Positions 16,694 through 26,400 of a DNA stretch of 51,931 nt are shown piece by piece. The notes under the pieces are model-generated. The model ran no database searches and was not told the origin of the DNA. It saw only the letters and a program-made list of their open reading frames with translations. The DNA is taken from NCBI GenBank assembly GCA_937876395.1, contig CALEIM010000026.1, positions 1 to 51,931 of the forward strand, given 5' to 3'. Both the position numbers and the translations under genes were made by a program. Positions within the stretch are counted from its first letter, which is position 1. The number at the start of each line of letters is the position of its first letter. Source of the DNA: an uncultured Wenzhouxiangella sp. GTDB taxonomy: Bacteria > Pseudomonadota > Gammaproteobacteria > Xanthomonadales > Wenzhouxiangellaceae.

Positions 16694-18012
16694 CCACGGC
16701 AAACGAATTCAACACCCTGAAACAAGCCGCCGCCCGGGCCGAACACTTCGATCAGGCCGACCCGCTGCGCCGGTGGCGAGATCAGTTTCATATTCCGCGC
16801 GATCAGCACGGCCGCGAGCAGGCCTATTTTTGCGGCAATTCCCTGGGCCTGCAGCCCAGGGCGATTCAGGCGGCACTGCACGACGATCTGGATATGTGGG
16901 CTGATCATGCGGTTGAAGGACACTTTGCCGGTGAATTCCCGTGGATGCCGGCGCATGAGTTCCTGCGCGAGCCGCTGGCAGCGCTGGTCGGGGCCGAACC
17001 GACCGAGGTGGTGGCCATGAACAGCCTGACCGTCAATTTGCATCTGATGATGGTCAGCTTCTATCGCCCGGCAGGCTCGCGCCGCAAGATCCTGATTGAG
17101 GCCGGAGCCTTTCCTTCTGATCGCCACGCCGCCCTGTCACAGATTATCTATCACGGCGGCAATCCCGATGAAGACCTGATCGAGATGCCCGCCGATCCGG
17201 ACTCGGAGAGTATCGATGAGCAGCGCATCATCGAGGCCATTGAAAGTCGACGCGATGAGCTGGCCCTGGTGCTGCTACCGGGTGTGCAGTATCGCAGCGG
17301 GCAGCTTTTTGATATCGAGTCGATCAGCCGCGTTGCCCGCCGCTGTGGGGTGCCAATTGGCTGGGATCTGGCCCATGCAGCCGGCAATGTGGAGCTTGCG
17401 CTGCACGACTGGGACTGCGATTTTGCCGTCTGGTGTCACTATAAATACTGCAACTCGGGACCTGGCGCCGTAGCCGGCTGTTTTGTCCACGAGCGGCATG
17501 GCCGGATTACCGAACTGGAAAGCCTGCCGCGCTTTGCCGGCTGGTGGGGACATAAAGCCGAATCGCGCTTTCGCATGGGGCCGGAGTTTGAGGCCATCCC
17601 CGGCGCTGAATCCTGGCAGCTCAGCAATCCGCCGATCCTGGCGCTGACGCCGGTGCGCGTGGCTACCGGCATGTTTGCCGAAGTCGGCATGGCCGCGCTG
17701 CGCGAGAAATCGCGCAAGCTGACGGGCTTTCTCGATGCCATGATCCGCAGCCAGCTGGCCGGCCGGGTCGAGATCATTACACCGGCCGACCCGGCCCGTC
17801 GCGGCTGCCAGCTTTCGCTGCGCATCGTTGATCCGAACCGTTCGGGCCAGGGTGTTTTTGATGACCTGGCAGCGCGCGGCATCGTTGCCGACTGGCGCGA
17901 GCCTGATGTCATTCGCGTGGCCCCTGTGCCGCTGTACAACCGTTATGACGACTGCCTGCGCCTGGTCGAGGCCTTGCACGACAGCCTGGAAACCGGGAGC
18001 GACGCCGGATGA
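16690..18012 (+). CDS. kynU: Kynureninase
   Basis: 440 residues, PLP-dependent fold type I. It cleaves 3-hydroxykynurenine (or kynurenine) to 3-hydroxyanthranilate and alanine. Visible motifs: YFCGNSLGLQPR at the N-terminus, WDLAHAAGN before the active site, the PLP lysine in WCHYKYCNSGPG, and GWWGH in the C-terminal half. The length and order are those of standard kynureninases. Start and stop overlap the flanking genes by 4 bp on both sides, so translation is coupled from ACMSD through to the monooxygenase. Confidence 0.96.
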   Translation: MTTANEFNTLKQAAARAEHFDQADPLRRWRDQFHIPRDQHGREQAYFCGNSLGLQPRAIQAALHDDLDMWADHAVEGHFAGEFPWMPAHEFLREPLAALVGAEPTEVVAMNSLTVNLHLMMVSFYRPAGSRRKILIEAGAFPSDRHAALSQIIYHGGNPDEDLIEMPADPDSESIDEQRIIEAIESRRDELALVLLPGVQYRSGQLFDIESISRVARRCGVPIGWDLAHAAGNVELALHDWDCDFAVWCHYKYCNSGPGAVAGCFVHERHGRITELESLPRFAGWWGHKAESRFRMGPEFEAIPGAESWQLSNPPILALTPVRVATGMFAEVGMAALREKSRKLTGFLDAMIRSQLAGRVEIITPADPARRGCQLSLRIVDPNRSGQGVFDDLAARGIVADWREPDVIRVAPVPLYNRYDDCLRLVEALHDSLETGSDAG

Positions 18013-19382
18013 GCATTGACCGGAACCAGACGATCTACATTGCCGGAGCAGGCCTGGCTGGCTGTGTTCTGGCCGCCGGCCTGGCGCAGCGCGGCCTGCG
18101 CGTGGAAGTGTTTGAAAAGCGCAGCGACATGCGCCGTGCCGAAGTCGAGCGCGGACGTTCCATCAACCTGGCCTTGTCCGAGCGCGGCATTGTGGCGCTG
18201 CGAGAAATCGGAGCCCTGGACGAGGTCATGGCCATCGCTCTGCCGATGCGCGGGCGCATGCTGCATGACCTTGAGGGCAATCAGTCGCTGCAGCCTTATT
18301 CGGCGCATGCCGATGAGGTCATCTATTCGGTGCATCGCGGGCACCTGAATCAGATTCTGATCAACGCTGCCGAGCAGGCCGGTGCCCGTTTTCAATTTGA
18401 CTGTCCGTTGACCGCGCTGGATCTGGATGCTGGCCGGATGATTCTTGGCGATTTGCACGGCGGAGACGGGCGCGAGCAAGCGCTTGCCGGCTCAGTTCTG
18501 CTGGGCTGCGACGGCGCGGGCTCGGTCGTGCGCCAGGCGCTGGAACAGCAGGCCGACAGCCGCACCCGCATCGACTGGCTGCCGCATGGCTATCAGGAGT
18601 TCCGCCTGGCACCAGACGGGCAGGGCGCGCACCGCATGGCCCGGGATGCGCTGCATATCTGGCCGCGCCGGGAGTTCATGCTGATTGCACTGCCCAATCC
18701 CGACGGCAGTTTCACCGTCACGCTGTTTCTGGCCCATGAGGGTGCAGCCAACTCGTTTGAAAAACTTGCCGATGCCGATGCGGCTGAAGCATTTTTCCGG
18801 CGCGAATTTCCCGACTTCATGGAGCTGATTGGCACAGATTTTCGCCGCCAGCACGCCGAACATCCCGTCAACAGCATGGGAACGGTACGCTGCCAGCCCT
18901 GGACTTTTGACCGGATCAGCCTGGTTGGCGATGCGGCGCACGCTATCGTGCCGTTTCATGCCCAGGGGATGAACTGCGCGTTCGAGGACTGCAGCGAGAT
19001 CAATCGCCTGATTGATCAGGGCTTTGCCGACTGGCAGACGCTGTTGACTGAATACGATCAACTGCGCCGACCCAACGCCAACGCCATTGCCGATATGGCG
19101 CTGGAAAACTACATCGAGATGCGCGACCTGGTCGCTGATCCGGTGTTCCAGCTCAAGAACAGGCTGGAAGCCATCCTCTACACCCGCCACCCGGACCGCT
19201 TTGTGCCGCGCTATGCGATGGTCATGTTCCGCACCCTGCCATATGCCGAAGCCCAGCAGCGCGGCCGGATTCAGGCCGAAATTCTCAACGCACTGACCCG
19301 CGGCATAACAACCATCGAACAGGTCAACCTGGACACGGCTGATGACATGGTGCGCGAGCAATTGCCGCGCATGCCGTCCTGA
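18009..19382 (+). CDS. kmo: Kynurenine 3-monooxygenase
   Basis: 457 residues, class A FAD monooxygenase. The N-terminal dinucleotide motif is GAGLAGCVLAAGLAQRG, followed by VEVFEKR. GCDGAGSVVR is the DG motif and GDAAHAIVPFHAQGMNCAFEDC the second FAD motif. It hydroxylates kynurenine to 3-hydroxykynurenine with NADPH and O2, committing the route to 3-hydroxyanthranilate. It is the last gene of the operon and converges on the tryptophan dioxygenase gene, with 46 bp between the two stop codons. Confidence 0.95.
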   Translation: MSIDRNQTIYIAGAGLAGCVLAAGLAQRGLRVEVFEKRSDMRRAEVERGRSINLALSERGIVALREIGALDEVMAIALPMRGRMLHDLEGNQSLQPYSAHADEVIYSVHRGHLNQILINAAEQAGARFQFDCPLTALDLDAGRMILGDLHGGDGREQALAGSVLLGCDGAGSVVRQALEQQADSRTRIDWLPHGYQEFRLAPDGQGAHRMARDALHIWPRREFMLIALPNPDGSFTVTLFLAHEGAANSFEKLADADAAEAFFRREFPDFMELIGTDFRRQHAEHPVNSMGTVRCQPWTFDRISLVGDAAHAIVPFHAQGMNCAFEDCSEINRLIDQGFADWQTLLTEYDQLRRPNANAIADMALENYIEMRDLVADPVFQLKNRLEAILYTRHPDRFVPRYAMVMFRTLPYAEAQQRGRIQAEILNALTRGITTIEQVNLDTADDMVREQLPRMPS

Positions 19383-19391
19383 TCTGGTTTT

Positions 19392-19426
19392 CCTTTCGCC
19401 TTGACCGCTGGGCGGCCTTTCGCCTT
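19392..19426. repeat. Two 11-bp direct repeats between convergent kmo and kynA
   Basis: CCTTTCGCCTT occurs at 19392-19402 and again at 19416-19426, a 24-bp period. They flank a short inverted repeat (CCGC TGG GCGG). The spacer is only 46 bp and ends both genes. It may act as a weak two-way terminator, but no U-tract is present, so this is only suggestive. Confidence 0.3.
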
Positions 19427-19428
19427 AT

Positions 19429-20268
19429 TCAAATATGCGTACGCACGTCAATCAGTTCCGGGAAGAAGCGGAGTTTGAGGGCGCGGCGCAGGAAGTCGAC
19501 GCCGGATGAGCCGCCGGTGCCGCGCTTGTGGCCGATGATGCGCTCGACGGTGGTCATGTGGCGGAAGCGCCAGTGCTGGAAACTCTGCTCGATATCAAGC
19601 AGTTTTTCGGCCATTTCGTAGGCGTCCCAGTGGCTTTTGCGATCCGTGTAGATCATTCTGAAGACCTCGGTCACGGCTGGATCGGCTTCATAGGGCTGGG
19701 CCCAGTTGCGATCCGTTTTATCGGCCGGAACCGGCAGCCCGCGGCGGGCCAGATAGCGCAGGAATTCGTCGTACAGGCTGGGCTGGTCAAGATAGCCCTT
19801 GAGCCAGGCATGCAGTTCGGGGTCGTGGGCAAAGACCTTGAGCATGTCGGCATTCTTGTTGCCGAGCAGGAATTCCAGGGCGCGATACTGTGGTGACTGG
19901 AAGCCGGAGGCGCCACCAAGCACGCCACGAAACTCGGAGTATTCCGAAGGAGTCAGGGTTTCCAGAACGGCCCATTGCTCGAACAACAGGCGCTGGATCT
20001 GCTTGGCCCGCGCCAGGATCTTGAAGCAGGGCTCAAGATTGTCGGACTGCACGTGCTTCAGGGCGGCATTCAACTCATGCAGCAGAAGCTTGATCCACAG
20101 CTCGGAGGTCTGATGCTGGATGATGAACAGCATCTCATCGTGATGCAGCGGGTCGGACAGCGGATGCTGGGCGTTCAGCACTTCCTCCAGACCGAGATAT
20201 TCCGCGTAGGTCAGGCGGTCTTTGAGATCGGTCTGGATGTCCGCTTCGAGCTCGCGACGATTGGCCAT
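19429..20268 (-). CDS. kynA: Tryptophan 2,3-dioxygenase
   Basis: 279 residues, heme-dependent TDO. It oxidises L-tryptophan to N-formylkynurenine, the entry step to the operon on the other strand. Recognisable parts: TYAEYLGLEEVLNAQHPLS, DEMLFIIQHQTSELWIKLLLHEL (with the heme-pocket His), FRGVLGGASGFQSPQYR, and the C-terminal FRHMTTVERIIGHKRGTGGSSG with the proximal His. GGAG lies 7 nt before the ATG. It starts 30 bp after the stop of a Ser/Thr kinase on the same strand and may be read through from that gene. No Lrp-type kynR regulator is nearby. Confidence 0.96.
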   Translation of the reverse strand: MANRRELEADIQTDLKDRLTYAEYLGLEEVLNAQHPLSDPLHHDEMLFIIQHQTSELWIKLLLHELNAALKHVQSDNLEPCFKILARAKQIQRLLFEQWAVLETLTPSEYSEFRGVLGGASGFQSPQYRALEFLLGNKNADMLKVFAHDPELHAWLKGYLDQPSLYDEFLRYLARRGLPVPADKTDRNWAQPYEADPAVTEVFRMIYTDRKSHWDAYEMAEKLLDIEQSFQHWRFRHMTTVERIIGHKRGTGGSSGVDFLRRALKLRFFPELIDVRTHI

Positions 20269-20298
20269 CTGGGGTCTCCGGTCAGCTTTTCTGGATGG

Positions 20299-22725
20299 TC
20301 AGTCATGATAATGCAACTGACGCTGCGCCTCGCTGAGACTTTCCTGAGCTTCAAGGGTGCGATAGTGCTCTGGTCCGTAGATATCGCTCAGCCGGATTAC
20401 GGCTTGTTCCAGCATGTCGATGGCCGCGTGCACATTGCCGGCTGCCAGTTCACTTTGTCCCAGACCGACCCGAAAAACGCCGTGAGCCGGGTGGTCGGGT
20501 GGAAAGGCCGAGTCCAGCAGGGCAACCGTCGGGCGCTGCAGCTCGACGGCGGCGAGAGCATGGCCCTGGACCCGGCGCAGGTTGCCAAGATTTGACTTCA
20601 CCATCAGGGTGGGCGGATGGTCGGGTCCGTAGCTTTGCGTGGCAATCTGCAAGGCCCGCTGCAGGTACGGCTCGGCTTCGTCCGGGCGATCCTGCTGTCG
20701 CACACAGCCGGCCAGATTGACCAGGGCGGGCAGCAGGCGCGGATGCTGATCGCCAAGCCGCTCCTCCTGCAGGGCGAGACTTTGACGCAGCAGCGGCTCG
20801 GCCTCGGCGCGCTTCTGCTGTTGGAGCAGGGTCATGCCATGGTCATTGAGGGCGCTGGCCAGGTGTCGTTCGGCCGCCGGGTGATCCCAGTTCGAGGCGA
20901 TTTTCTGCAGCTGTCGATACAACGCAACAGCGGCTTCAAAACGCTGACCGTAGGTGTGAATCTGAGCAAGGCTGCGGAGGCTTTCAAGGTGCAGGTTGGT
21001 CTCGAACGCGCCGCTTGCGCCCGCCGTCAGCTCGATCAGTTCAGTGACAATATCTTCAGCCGCCGCATATTGCGCCGTGAGGATCAGCAGCTCGACTTTC
21101 TGGTGCAGCGCGTCGAGACGGATCAGGTCGCCGGCCGGCCGTTCGCCGCTCAGCTCAAGCACCCGGTCAATTCGCTCGATTCCGGCTGCGTAGTGGCCGC
21201 GCAGCGCATCGAGTCGGGCGAGCTGGGTTTGCGGCCTCAAGTAGCGCGATTGTTCCGGCGTGGTGCTGACCAGACTGGAGGCCAGGGCCAAGTGCTGTTC
21301 AGCCTTGTTGTTCAAGCCGATGGCGAGATAGGCGTGGCCGATGGCATATTCGATGTCGCTGAGAATCAGGGGCTGGCCGGTGAGTTCCAGCGGAGCGCGT
21401 TCGGCAGCGGTTTCAAGCACCCGACGCATCAGTTCGGTATCGGCGCCGTCGGCATATTCAGGTTCAATTGAGCCCAGCAGTTCAAGCAGGAAATTCGAGC
21501 TTTGTTCCGCGCGCTGGGCCTCGAGCCTGGCCGTGCTTTCGGCAATGCGGGCGCGCTCATACTCATTGACGAGACGGGTGAGCAGGCCGACGCTGATCAC
21601 CACGGCCAGGACGGCGACTGCAACGGCCAGGCGATTGCGGCGAATAAACTTCCCGAGACGATAGCCCCAGCGCCGGCGTTCCGCCTTGACCGGCCGGTTA
21701 TTCAGGAAACGCACCAGGTCGGCGCGCAGCGCCGAGGCGGTGGGGTAGCGCTGCGCCGGCTCGGTTCGGATGGCCTGATCAATGATCGCGGCCAGGTCGC
21801 GCGGCAGTTCGCGTCGCCATGGGGCGCGCCGCAAACCGCGTTCTTCGTCGGCTTTGGCGCGGCTGACGTCGACACCCAACGCGGCCAGCAACAGACGACC
21901 CAGGCTGTAGATATCTGCAGCCGTGGTGACCCGCTCGCCGCGTAGTTGTTCCGGGCTGGCATAGCCCGGGGTGTAGAAGCAAGCGCTCCGGGTGAGCTCC
22001 TGATCGGGTTCGGAGACCAGTTTGGCGATGCCGAAGTCAAGCAGAATTGGCTCGCCGTCGGTGGTTATGAGGACATTGCCCGGTTTGATGTCGCGATGAA
22101 CAATCAGGTGCTGATGGGCGAAATGGACTGCCGAACAGATCTTGAGCATCAGGTCAATGCGCTGCCTCCGGTCGGCATTGTGTTCACGGCACCATTGCAG
22201 AATATCCAGCCCGTCGATGTACTCCATGACCAGGTAGGGCTGGCCGTCCTCGGTACTGCCGCCGTCGAGCAGACGGGCAATGTTCGGGTGGCTGAGCTCA
22301 GCCAGGATCTGCCGCTCCCGGCGCAGGCTTTGCAGCTCCTGATCGCCTGGAAAACCGCGAATGACCTTGATCGCGACCTGCTGTCGATACTCCTCATCGT
22401 CGCGTTCGGCCAGGTATACCGCACCCATGCCGCCCTGGCCGAGGCAGCGCAGAACCCGGTAGGAACCCAGACGGTGGCCGCGGCCGGGAAGCTGATGTGA
22501 GGTGAGATTGCGAGCAGTTTCCACGACTGCCTGGTCCATGCGTGAGTTGTCATCGTCATCGGCCAACTCATGGGCCGACAAAAGCTCAAGCACTTCACTG
22601 AGCAGCGGCGGGGAATCGCCAGCCTGTTCCTCCAGCCAGGACCGACGCTGATTTTCCGGCTGCTCCAGCGCGTCGTGAAACAGTCGTTCCATGCGCTGCC
22701 AGTAGTGATCGGCCGAATCAGGCAC
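20299..22725 (-). CDS. Membrane Ser/Thr protein kinase with C-terminal TPR repeats
   Basis: 808 residues from GTG 22725. The cytoplasmic PknB-type kinase domain spans about 88-345, with glycine loop GQGGMG, Lys in VAIKV, HRDIKPGN, DFG and GYASPEQL all intact. One membrane helix follows at about 365-385 (LAVAVAVLAVVISVGLL). The outer part holds TPR-like repeats (about 410-800), clearest in the last third (AEPLLRQSLALQEERLGDQHP, AEPYLQRALQIATQSYGPDHP). The GTG start gives DSADHYWQRMERLFHDALE, matching relatives that begin with a W-x-R-x-x-x-LF segment; ATG 22692 is the alternative. It overlaps the sigma-factor gene by 8 bp, so the two form one unit. The substrate is unknown. Confidence 0.9.
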   Translation of the reverse strand: MPDSADHYWQRMERLFHDALEQPENQRRSWLEEQAGDSPPLLSEVLELLSAHELADDDDNSRMDQAVVETARNLTSHQLPGRGHRLGSYRVLRCLGQGGMGAVYLAERDDEEYRQQVAIKVIRGFPGDQELQSLRRERQILAELSHPNIARLLDGGSTEDGQPYLVMEYIDGLDILQWCREHNADRRQRIDLMLKICSAVHFAHQHLIVHRDIKPGNVLITTDGEPILLDFGIAKLVSEPDQELTRSACFYTPGYASPEQLRGERVTTAADIYSLGRLLLAALGVDVSRAKADEERGLRRAPWRRELPRDLAAIIDQAIRTEPAQRYPTASALRADLVRFLNNRPVKAERRRWGYRLGKFIRRNRLAVAVAVLAVVISVGLLTRLVNEYERARIAESTARLEAQRAEQSSNFLLELLGSIEPEYADGADTELMRRVLETAAERAPLELTGQPLILSDIEYAIGHAYLAIGLNNKAEQHLALASSLVSTTPEQSRYLRPQTQLARLDALRGHYAAGIERIDRVLELSGERPAGDLIRLDALHQKVELLILTAQYAAAEDIVTELIELTAGASGAFETNLHLESLRSLAQIHTYGQRFEAAVALYRQLQKIASNWDHPAAERHLASALNDHGMTLLQQQKRAEAEPLLRQSLALQEERLGDQHPRLLPALVNLAGCVRQQDRPDEAEPYLQRALQIATQSYGPDHPPTLMVKSNLGNLRRVQGHALAAVELQRPTVALLDSAFPPDHPAHGVFRVGLGQSELAAGNVHAAIDMLEQAVIRLSDIYGPEHYRTLEAQESLSEAQRQLHYHD

Positions 22726-23302
22726 TGCCGTCGAGTTCGCGGCGCAGCCAGGCGCGGCCCAGGCTGAGATCGCGATCAACCGTGCGTGGTGAGGTATTGG
22801 TCAAGTCGGCCACGTCGCTGCGCGTCAGACCGCCGAAATAAATCAGCTCAAGCACCCGCGAGATGCGTTCGCTGCGCCCGGCCAGCCGGGACAGCGCGTG
22901 GTCCAGAGCGAGCAGGTCGGCATCCGCTGCCGGGGCGGGAATCTCGTCGCCGGAAAGATCAACGCGCAGGCGATCACCGCCGCGTTTTTGGCGCAGCCTG
23001 GCGCGCGCATGATCCACCAGAACATGGCGCATGGTGCTGGCCACCATGGCATAAAAATGTTGACGATCCTGCCAGGCAATTCTGCTGCGGTCCAGGTTCA
23101 GAAAGGCTTCGTGAATCAGCGCAGTGGGCTGTAGAGTGTGGTCAGGGCGCTCGCGTGCGAACTGCTGGTCGGCCAGGCGGTGGAGGGTATCGTAGACCAG
23201 TGGCATAAGCTGATCACGGGCGGCGGCATCGCCGCCTTGCCACTGGTGCAGAAGTCGAGTCAGCTCCCGCTGCTGACCATGTTCCCGTTCCCGATTTTCC
23301 AC
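22718..23302 (-). CDS. ECF-type RNA polymerase sigma factor, X6 (TIGR02999-like) group
   Basis: 194 residues. Region 2 carries LMPLVYDTLHRLADQQFARERPDHTLQPTALIHEAFLNL and MRHVLVDHARA, the signature of the X6 sigma group. Region 4 is the C-terminal helix-turn-helix (VLELIYFGGLTRSDVADLTNTSPRTVDRDLSLGRAWLRR). In this group no anti-sigma gene is needed next to it; a Ser/Thr kinase gene commonly follows, as here, and probably controls it. The start is GTG 23302, with only a weak purine stretch upstream. The 3' end overlaps the kinase start. Confidence 0.9.
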   Translation of the reverse strand: MENREREHGQQRELTRLLHQWQGGDAAARDQLMPLVYDTLHRLADQQFARERPDHTLQPTALIHEAFLNLDRSRIAWQDRQHFYAMVASTMRHVLVDHARARLRQKRGGDRLRVDLSGDEIPAPAADADLLALDHALSRLAGRSERISRVLELIYFGGLTRSDVADLTNTSPRTVDRDLSLGRAWLRRELDGSA

Positions 23303-23357
23303 CAGGCGAGTCCCAGCGTCTGGAGAGGCGCCTAGTCTACCCCAGAACTCCGTGATC

Positions 23358-23401
23358 TGACCTGGCGCTGCGGTTTATGCGGGACCGTCAGCGCCAGGTC
23401 A
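23358..23401. terminator. Perfect 13-bp inverted repeat between the beta-helix gene and sigma gene
   Basis: TGACCTGGCGCTG (23358-23370) is repeated in inverse as CAGCGCCAGGTCA (23389-23401). The 18-nt interior adds an inner CGGT/ACCG stem. It starts 12 nt after the stop codon of the beta-helix protein gene (minus strand). No run of U follows, so it could be a processing or attenuation hairpin, or a protein-binding site upstream of the sigma gene rather than a classic terminator. Confidence 0.5.
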
Positions 23402-23413
23402 TGGGCATCAGCG

Positions 23414-26400
23414 TCAGGGCTGGGCGAAGCGATCGGCAAAGATTGCATCCGGGCGTTCATCCACGCCGTTTCCGGACAGTTCCAGCACGGCCATCGCGCC
23501 CTGGGCACTGCTGACACCGAGCTGCTCGGCGACCGGTCCGGTACCGGCAGGCAGGAAAATGACGCTGAGCAGGCAGCTTTCGCCAGCGGGCAAAGTCGGG
23601 CCACAGGCGCTGCTGTCTGCATTGAATGTCGCTGGCAGCTCAAACTCAAGCTCCGTGGCGTCGGCATCCCCGCTGTTGTGCAGCGTTACGCTCGTCGCCG
23701 GGCTGGCTGAGTGAATCTGCTGATCGCCGAAGTCCAGGCTTGCTGGGTCAAAAGCAAGCGATGGCGCGGTGACGGTCAGTGCGATCGGCACTTCAACCAG
23801 GGGCTGTTCAAATGCATTGCTGGCAATGCAGGCTACCGCGCTGAACTGACCGCGGCCAAGGCCGGCTGTGTCGATGGTGAAATCAAAGCCCGTGCTTGTC
23901 GACGGCGGCGTGCTGTCAGCGGAAGTCTCGAAGCTGATCCAGGTGATGGTCTCGCCGGCGCCGCAGCTTGAGTCGATACTGACGGTCCAGTCCAGCGTCT
24001 GGTTGCCGGGGTTGCCAATGCTCAGACTTTGTTCGCTGTCTTCGGTCAAGACCAGCGTGATGGCAAAGGATTCCGGGTCGGTTTCGATCAGAGCGCCCAT
24101 GCCCCGGCCTTCAAGGGTCAGGGTGTTCGGGCTGGATGGAGCGTTGCTGGTCAGGCTCAGGCTGGCGCCATCCGTGCCGATTGCTGTCGGGCTGTAGACA
24201 AACTCAAGCTCACAGCTCTGGGCCGGGTCAAGCGAGATTGGCGCTGTACCGCAGCTTCCGCCAGCGGCGGCAAACGGCAGTGGGACTGCGCTGATGCTGT
24301 CAAGCAGCAGCGCTGCGTCGCCGCCGTTGGTGATGGTCACGCTGGCCGGGCTGCTGGTCTGGCCTGCGGCTACGTCACCAAAGTCCAGCGCAGGTGGACT
24401 GAGGCTCAGCAAAGGCAGAGGTGGATCACCCTGAAACTCATGAGTGCCCATATCGATCATTTCGACAAGACCCGAAAACACCCTGGGCTGCCCGGCCAGA
24501 TCAAGCGGATCGTTCGGCCCACCGTAAAACTGGGCCAGATCGGTGGCCGGATCGCCGGCGTTGACCGCCGGTGATTCGCGTTCAAGCTTGAAGTTGGCAA
24601 CGCTGGCGTCGACGAACAGCGGGTCATCGAACAGGTTGTTGCCATTGTCGATGGTGTTTTCGGGCAGGCCGCCTTCGATGATCGAATGGGCGATGCGGGC
24701 TTCGTTGGTAAAGCCGTTCCAGCCGCCTTCGGGGCCGTGGATCTGGGCCTCACCTTGATTGGAATCGTTGGCCCAGAAGATTGAATTGATGATTTCCGGA
24801 CTGCTGCCGTTCCAGTTGTACATACCGCCACCCTCTGAGGTCTGGAACAGCAAGCCGTCGGCGAAGTTTGCGTAAAAGATGCAGTTGATATAGCGGGCAT
24901 GGCTGTTGGCATTATTGAATGCACCGCCGCCGCCCAGGCCTTCTGCATGGTTGTCGTAGAACAGCACGTTGATAAACAGCGGCGAACTGGTGTCCATGTA
25001 GGCACCGCCGCCTGAGCGTGCATGGTTGTCGGTGAAAATCATGTTTGACATGATCGGCTCAGCGTTGAGCATGTGTATGCCGCCGCCGAGCGCCGGAATG
25101 CCGCCTTCAAAGGACACTGCCCGCCCGCCGCTGACGGTAAACCCGTCAACCCGGGTTGACGGACCGACGTCTTCGGCAAACAGCACGTTCTGGATGTTGG
25201 CGGCCCCGACACTGCCGGACAATACCGTCAAATGATCGACCCAGTCGCGCTCATCGAGGCTGGTTTCCACACCGGTAAAACCGCCGTAAACGGCCACACC
25301 GTCAACCAGCACGAAACTTGCCTCAAGCTCGCCTGGATCATTGGTTGGTGTATACACACCTTCGGCCACCCAGATTTGCAGATCGCCATCAAGCGGGTCC
25401 CAGTCGTCCGCGGCCCAGTCTAGGGCGGATTTCAGATCGGGCAGGGCATTGATCCATGAATCTCCGCTCTGATTGCCGCCGCTGACGCTGCCATCTATGT
25501 ACAGAATGCCGTTGGCATCCGGCTCGATCAGGCGGAAACTGTTGGCCGACAGGGCAAGTGTGGCCTGTTCCTCGCCGGCGGCAAGAATCCTGATCTCGCC
25601 GCTTGCGGTGCCGACCGATTCAGGAGTGAAGCTGACGCTGAACTGGCAGTTCTCATTGGGCGGCAGGTTTCCGCTGCAGCTCCCGGTATCGACGCTGAAG
25701 CCGCTGCCGCTGACCTGGAAGTCCAGCGCTGTGGCGGTGCCGTTGCCGAGATTCTGCAGCGTTACATTCAACGGGCCAGCGCTGCTGCCAATTTCAACGT
25801 CCCCGACGTCAAGCTCGGTCGGGCTCAGATGCAGGGCCGGGGCAACGGACAAAATACCGCAGTGTTCCGGCGGTTCAAGTAGAAAGGGCTGATAGCTGAC
25901 GGAGCCGGGGATGCTGTCACCGCTGCCGCCACCGCTACCGCCCGGGCCGTTGTCAGCGCCCCACCAGTTATTGATGAAGGTGAGTGCCAGGGGCGTTGCG
26001 TTGCCGGTTCGCTTGATGGCCGGATCATTGTCAGTTATGCAGTTGTCGCTTGAATCGAAGTTGGGAAGATTGGGATTGGTGACCCCGTTCCAGAAGGTGG
26101 GGTGCTGACTGGGTGAGTTGGCATGGAGCTGGATTCCGCTGTTGGAACTGTTGGCAATGCGGTTGCCGTGAACCAGCACCCGGCTCGGTGCCGTGCCGCC
26201 GCCTAAACTCAGCCCGTACGTGCCGTTGGGTATGGCGGTGTCGCCTTGGGCATCGGTGCCGATCCAGTTGCCGACGACGGCATGCTCATTGCCAAAGTTG
26301 TTGAAAAAATTAAAGCTTATTCCGTTGAAGTTATTGCCCGAAATAACGTTGCGCTGAGCCGCACGCTGACCGGGCGTGCCATCCCATCCAATGAGATGAT

